Source: an uncultured Chitinophagaceae bacterium
GTDB taxonomy: Bacteria; Bacteroidota; Bacteroidia; Chitinophagales; Chitinophagaceae
Direction of reading: 5' to 3'
DNA length: 24,468 nucleotides
Assembly: GCA_934502905.1 (NCBI GenBank)
Contig: CAKSVK010000033.1
Span: 1 to 24,468, forward strand
The translations under genes were made by a program, and so were the position numbers. The first letter of the stretch is position 1; each line of letters opens with the position of its first letter. Shown here piece after piece: positions 22,637-24,468 of this stretch. The notes under the pieces were generated by a model. That model was not told where the DNA came from. It saw nothing but the letters and a program-made list of their open reading frames with translations, and ran no database searches.

Positions 22637-22710
22637 GGACCCTTAGCTCAGCCGGTTAGAGCATCTGACTCATAATCAGAGGGTCGCTGGTTCGAGCCCA
22701 GCAGGGTCCA
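22637..22710 (+). tRNA. tRNA with CAT anticodon, probably tRNA-Ile2 (k2C-modified) rather than tRNA-Met
   Basis: A full 74-nt cloverleaf: acceptor arms GGACCCT/AGGGTCC, D arm GCTC/GAGC, anticodon arm TCTGA/TCAGA with loop CTCATAA (anticodon CAT), variable GGGTC, T arm GCTGG/CCAGC with loop TTCGAGC, and discriminator A. The 3' CCA is not encoded. The body closely resembles bacterial minor tRNA-Ile(CAU) as I remember it (CCTTAGCTCAG, GACTCATAATC, GGTCGCTGGTTC, CCAGCAGGG), in which the C34 is changed to lysidine to read AUA. Initiator features (an unpaired first base and GGG/CCC pairs in the anticodon stem) are absent. Elongator Met remains possible. Confidence 0.95.
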
Positions 22711-22729
22711 CTGATAATCATCAACTTAT

Positions 22730-22760
22730 AAAGGTCGCTAACAGTGACCTTTTGTTTTTT
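22730..22760 (+). terminator. Rho-independent terminator after the tRNA
   Basis: AAAGGTCGCT (22730-22739) pairs with AGTGACCTTT (22743-22752) over ten positions including one G-U, with a 3-nt AAC loop, followed by TGTTTTTT. It lies 19 nt after the tRNA. Confidence 0.85.
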
Positions 22761-23381
22761 GCAAACAATTTGCAAACAAAGTTCCCGGAAAGTTTAAAGA
22801 ACTTAGATACTATAAAGTTAACCATTTTACTTCGTTTAACCTCACTCACCTTCAGAAGTTAAAGTCAAACGACGCTGCGTTCGTGTTAGCTTAGGGAACT
22901 TCAAATCGTCATCCCCAAATGTGTTGGAAAGTAAAGAGTATAGTAAGCAATGTGCGAGGTGTTCTTTCAATTGAGTGTGAAGCTTGAACTTTCTATCGTA
23001 AGGAATTTTGAAAGGAAAATGATCTCCCAATTAGTGCAACTTTATGGACTGTAGTAAAATACTGGGTGAAGAGTTGATGCCGGGAAGATTTCCGGGCTGA
23101 TAAGAAGGCTTGAATGGAAATTGAGCAGCTAATGAAATTAGGAACATGGGGTTTTCTGCTGGACTCTTTTACACGTTAAAAAGGAGTTAAATAAAACAGG
23201 CTGATCCATATTTCATCATTGTGTGATTACTCTCATATATTCCCGCAAAAATTATTCTTTACATTTAGGTGTTATCTCCGGAAGTTATCAGGGAGTATTA
23301 TTCCGGATATACAGAAGGATGTATAATACAACGCAACACGTCATTAAACCCTCATAATATAAAAACTTAAACTGGAAAAAC
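22761..23381. other. Gene-poor region between the tRNA and the outer-membrane protein gene
   Basis: About 620 bp in which I see no convincing gene on either strand; short ORFs here match nothing known to me. It opens with a direct repeat of TTGCAAACAA (22759-22768 and 22770-22779) touching the tRNA terminator. Near the far end are TACATTTA (23260-23267), close to a -7 box, and a dyad TCCGGAA/TTCCGGA (23277-23283, 23301-23307) in the probable leader of the next gene. Confidence 0.55.
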
Positions 23382-24080
23382 ATGAAACTAAAAATTGCGG
23401 CCTTACTATTAGTTTATATTGCTATTACGCATGAAATTTCGGCACAGGTGCAATGGGGCATAAAAGCCGGAGGCAATTTGTCTGCAATGTTATTAAAAGA
23501 CGAAAGCGGTTACACTAAGGTACAATTACGCCCGGGATTCCATGTTGGGGGAACGGCAGACCTTGCGCTTGCGGATAAGTTTTCATTACAGTCTTCATTA
23601 CTTCTCACCAGCAAAGGTTTTACGATAGGTAAAGCCGCAGGCGCCCAGGAACTGTATGGTGTTGACAAAATTAAATTTACCAGCTATTATATAGAGTTGC
23701 CGGTTAACTTTATTTTTAAGCCGCAGGTTGGAAAGGGCAAGATTCTTTTAGGGGTAGGGCCGTATATTGCTTACGGAGTTGGCGGTCGTTGGAAGGCTGA
23801 AGCAAATGGCATGAGTGTAACAGGAAAGTTGAAATTCTTAAACGACTTTTCCAGTTCCGACTCCTCCTGGGGCGGGAACGACAGAACAATACCATATACC
23901 AAGCCTTTCGATTTTGGGGCTAATATTCTTATCGGTTATGAATTTTCTAAAAACCTGTATATCCACCTCAACGGGCAATTGGGTTTACTGGATGTTGATA
24001 TGTCGTACGATGGGATAAGCGATGAAAGAAGTTCCATGAAAACAGTACAAGGTGGTCTTTCAATTGGGTATAGATTTTAG
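23382..24080 (+). CDS. Outer-membrane beta-barrel protein (porin-family / PorT-like, OMP_b-brl type)
   Basis: 232 residues. Signal peptide MKLKIAALLLVYIAITHEISA with cleavage before QVQWGIKAGGNLS. Alternating hydrophobic/polar strands follow: GFHVGGTADLALADKFSLQSSLLLTSKGF, YYIELPVNFIFK, ILLGVGPYIAYGVGG, FGANILIGYEFSKNLYIHLNGQLGL, and the terminal strand TVQGGLSIGYRF ending in Phe, as needed for outer-membrane insertion. GIKAGGNLS and the ELPVNFIFKP strand are typical of the small eight-strand barrels very common in Bacteroidota. Specific function is not known for this family. It is followed by hairpins and then a TonB-domain gene on the same strand. Confidence 0.92.
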   Translation: MKLKIAALLLVYIAITHEISAQVQWGIKAGGNLSAMLLKDESGYTKVQLRPGFHVGGTADLALADKFSLQSSLLLTSKGFTIGKAAGAQELYGVDKIKFTSYYIELPVNFIFKPQVGKGKILLGVGPYIAYGVGGRWKAEANGMSVTGKLKFLNDFSSSDSSWGGNDRTIPYTKPFDFGANILIGYEFSKNLYIHLNGQLGLLDVDMSYDGISDERSSMKTVQGGLSIGYRF

Positions 24081-24086
24081 ACTTTA

Positions 24087-24130
24087 CAATAGAAGGGTTT
24101 CCAACCTTTTAGAGGTTGGAGACCCTATTG
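24087..24130 (+). other. Strong stem-loop after the outer-membrane protein gene
   Basis: TCCAACCT/AGGTTGGA (8 bp, loop TTTAG) is extended by a T-G wobble, GGGT/ACCC, a three-base bulge and CAATA/TATTG. No T-run follows directly; it starts 7 nt after the stop codon and is followed by a second, T-tailed hairpin. Confidence 0.6.
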
Positions 24131-24141
24131 GCAAATTCGGT

Positions 24142-24162
24142 AATCCAAAATATGGATTTTTT
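24142..24162 (+). terminator. Rho-independent terminator after the outer-membrane protein gene
   Basis: AATCCA-AAATA-TGGATT stem-loop (24142-24158), with a T-run overlapping and following the right arm (24157-24162). Confidence 0.6.
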
Positions 24163-24184
24163 ACATTTTTAGCATCTAATGTAA
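24161..24184. promoter_or_regulatory. Dyad TTACATT-N10-AATGTAA upstream of the TonB-domain gene
   Basis: TTACATT (24161-24167) and AATGTAA (24178-24184) are perfect inverted 7-mers 10 nt apart, ending 15 nt before the start codon. Spacing and symmetry fit a dimeric regulator's operator, but no consensus is recognised. Confidence 0.3.
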
Positions 24185-24199
24185 AATAGCTGCTTTTAA

Positions 24200-24468
24200 A
24201 TGAATAAGATTTTCATATTTTTCATCGTACAATTAGCAATCTCATTTCCTTCTGTGGCCCAAACCAAGGTGATTAATGCGGGTGGTATTGAAATGCAGGT
24301 ATCACCTGTAGACACGGATCTAAATATATTTTTTTGCCAGGTTGGTCAAATGCCGGAGTTCCCGGGCGGGTTGTCCAAATTAGTAGCATTTGCAAAAAGC
24401 AGCATAAAGTATCCGGAAAAAGCTATAAACGATCATATTGAAGGAAGCGTTGTTTTGCAATTTGTAAT
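24200..24468 (+). CDS. Secreted TonB C-terminal-domain protein (3' end cut by window)
   Basis: 89 codons are visible. Signal peptide MNKIFIFFIVQLAISFPSVA with cleavage before QTKV. From residue 47 the TonB-C fold begins: QMPEFPGGLSKLVAFAKSSIKYPEKAINDHIEGSVVLQFV, in which MPEFPGG, the I-K-YP-A helix region and the I-G-V-V-F-V strand are diagnostic for Bacteroidota TonB-C proteins. Because a signal peptide directly precedes a short linker, it is more likely a small secreted periplasmic TonB-like protein than a full TonB with an N-terminal anchor and proline-rich stalk. Function unknown; separated from the upstream barrel gene by terminators. Confidence 0.88.
   Translation, partial: MNKIFIFFIVQLAISFPSVAQTKVINAGGIEMQVSPVDTDLNIFFCQVGQMPEFPGGLSKLVAFAKSSIKYPEKAINDHIEGSVVLQFV

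Noticed and set aside
22842..23030. 62-residue minus-strand ORF after the tRNA
   Set aside because: Short, no recognisable motif, no promoter or homologue that I know; I cannot separate it from chance.
1..24468. CRISPR arrays, insertion sequences, phage genes and toxin-antitoxin pairs
   Set aside because: I looked for regular spaced repeats, transposase or integrase motifs and small paired ORFs and found none that hold up.

Overview
The window looks like a chromosomal segment of a Bacteroidota bacterium, most probably a Chitinophaga-like member of the Chitinophagaceae. The evidence is a MurF-Alr fusion protein, several upstream sequences fitting the Bacteroidota promoter pattern (TTG about 17-21 nt before TAnnTTTG), an almost complete lack of Shine-Dalgarno sequences, an ECF sigma factor of the type expanded in this phylum, and PabB, MltD-like, TonB-C and beta-barrel proteins of Bacteroidota style. 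I see no transposase, phage gene or CRISPR array. Most of the window is housekeeping DNA with a few accessory points of interest.

Layout. (1) 1-2751, plus strand: two tandem membrane fatty-acid desaturases. The first is cut by the window edge and is fused to a C-terminal secreted surface-repeat domain. (2) 3108-6428, minus strand: two adjacent POT-family oligopeptide transporters. (3) 6647-7930: purD. (4) 8102-14040: the rod-shape and elongasome cluster mreB-mreC-mreD-mrdA(PBP2)-rodA, with mrdA and rodA overlapping. (5) 14596-17076, minus strand: a murF-alr fusion supplying D-Ala and the final cytoplasmic step of the peptidoglycan precursor. (6) 17349-20403: purA, an extremely acidic disordered protein, and pabB. 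(7) 20442-22459, minus strand: an MltD-like lytic transglycosylase and an orphan ECF sigma factor. (8) 22637-22710: a CAT-anticodon tRNA with a clear promoter and terminator, followed by about 620 bp without a convincing gene. (9) 23382-24468: an outer-membrane beta-barrel protein and the start of a TonB-C-terminal-domain protein that runs off the window.

Functionally, the centre of the window is about cell-wall growth. MreBCD scaffolds the elongasome, PBP2 and RodA polymerise and cross-link, MurF-Alr makes the precursor, and the lytic transglycosylase cuts glycan strands. purD and purA are separate steps of purine synthesis, and pabB feeds folate.

The most unusual points are the desaturase with an extra membrane/signal segment and NG-repeat domain, and a structured multi-hairpin repeat. 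That repeat is present twice, both times between convergent genes, and its best-conserved 31 bp differ only in a hairpin triloop. Also notable are a minus-strand terminator written into the 3' end of pabB, the 43% D/E protein between purA and pabB, and palindromic sites near the sigma-factor and TonB genes. I found no convincing new defence system or mobile element.
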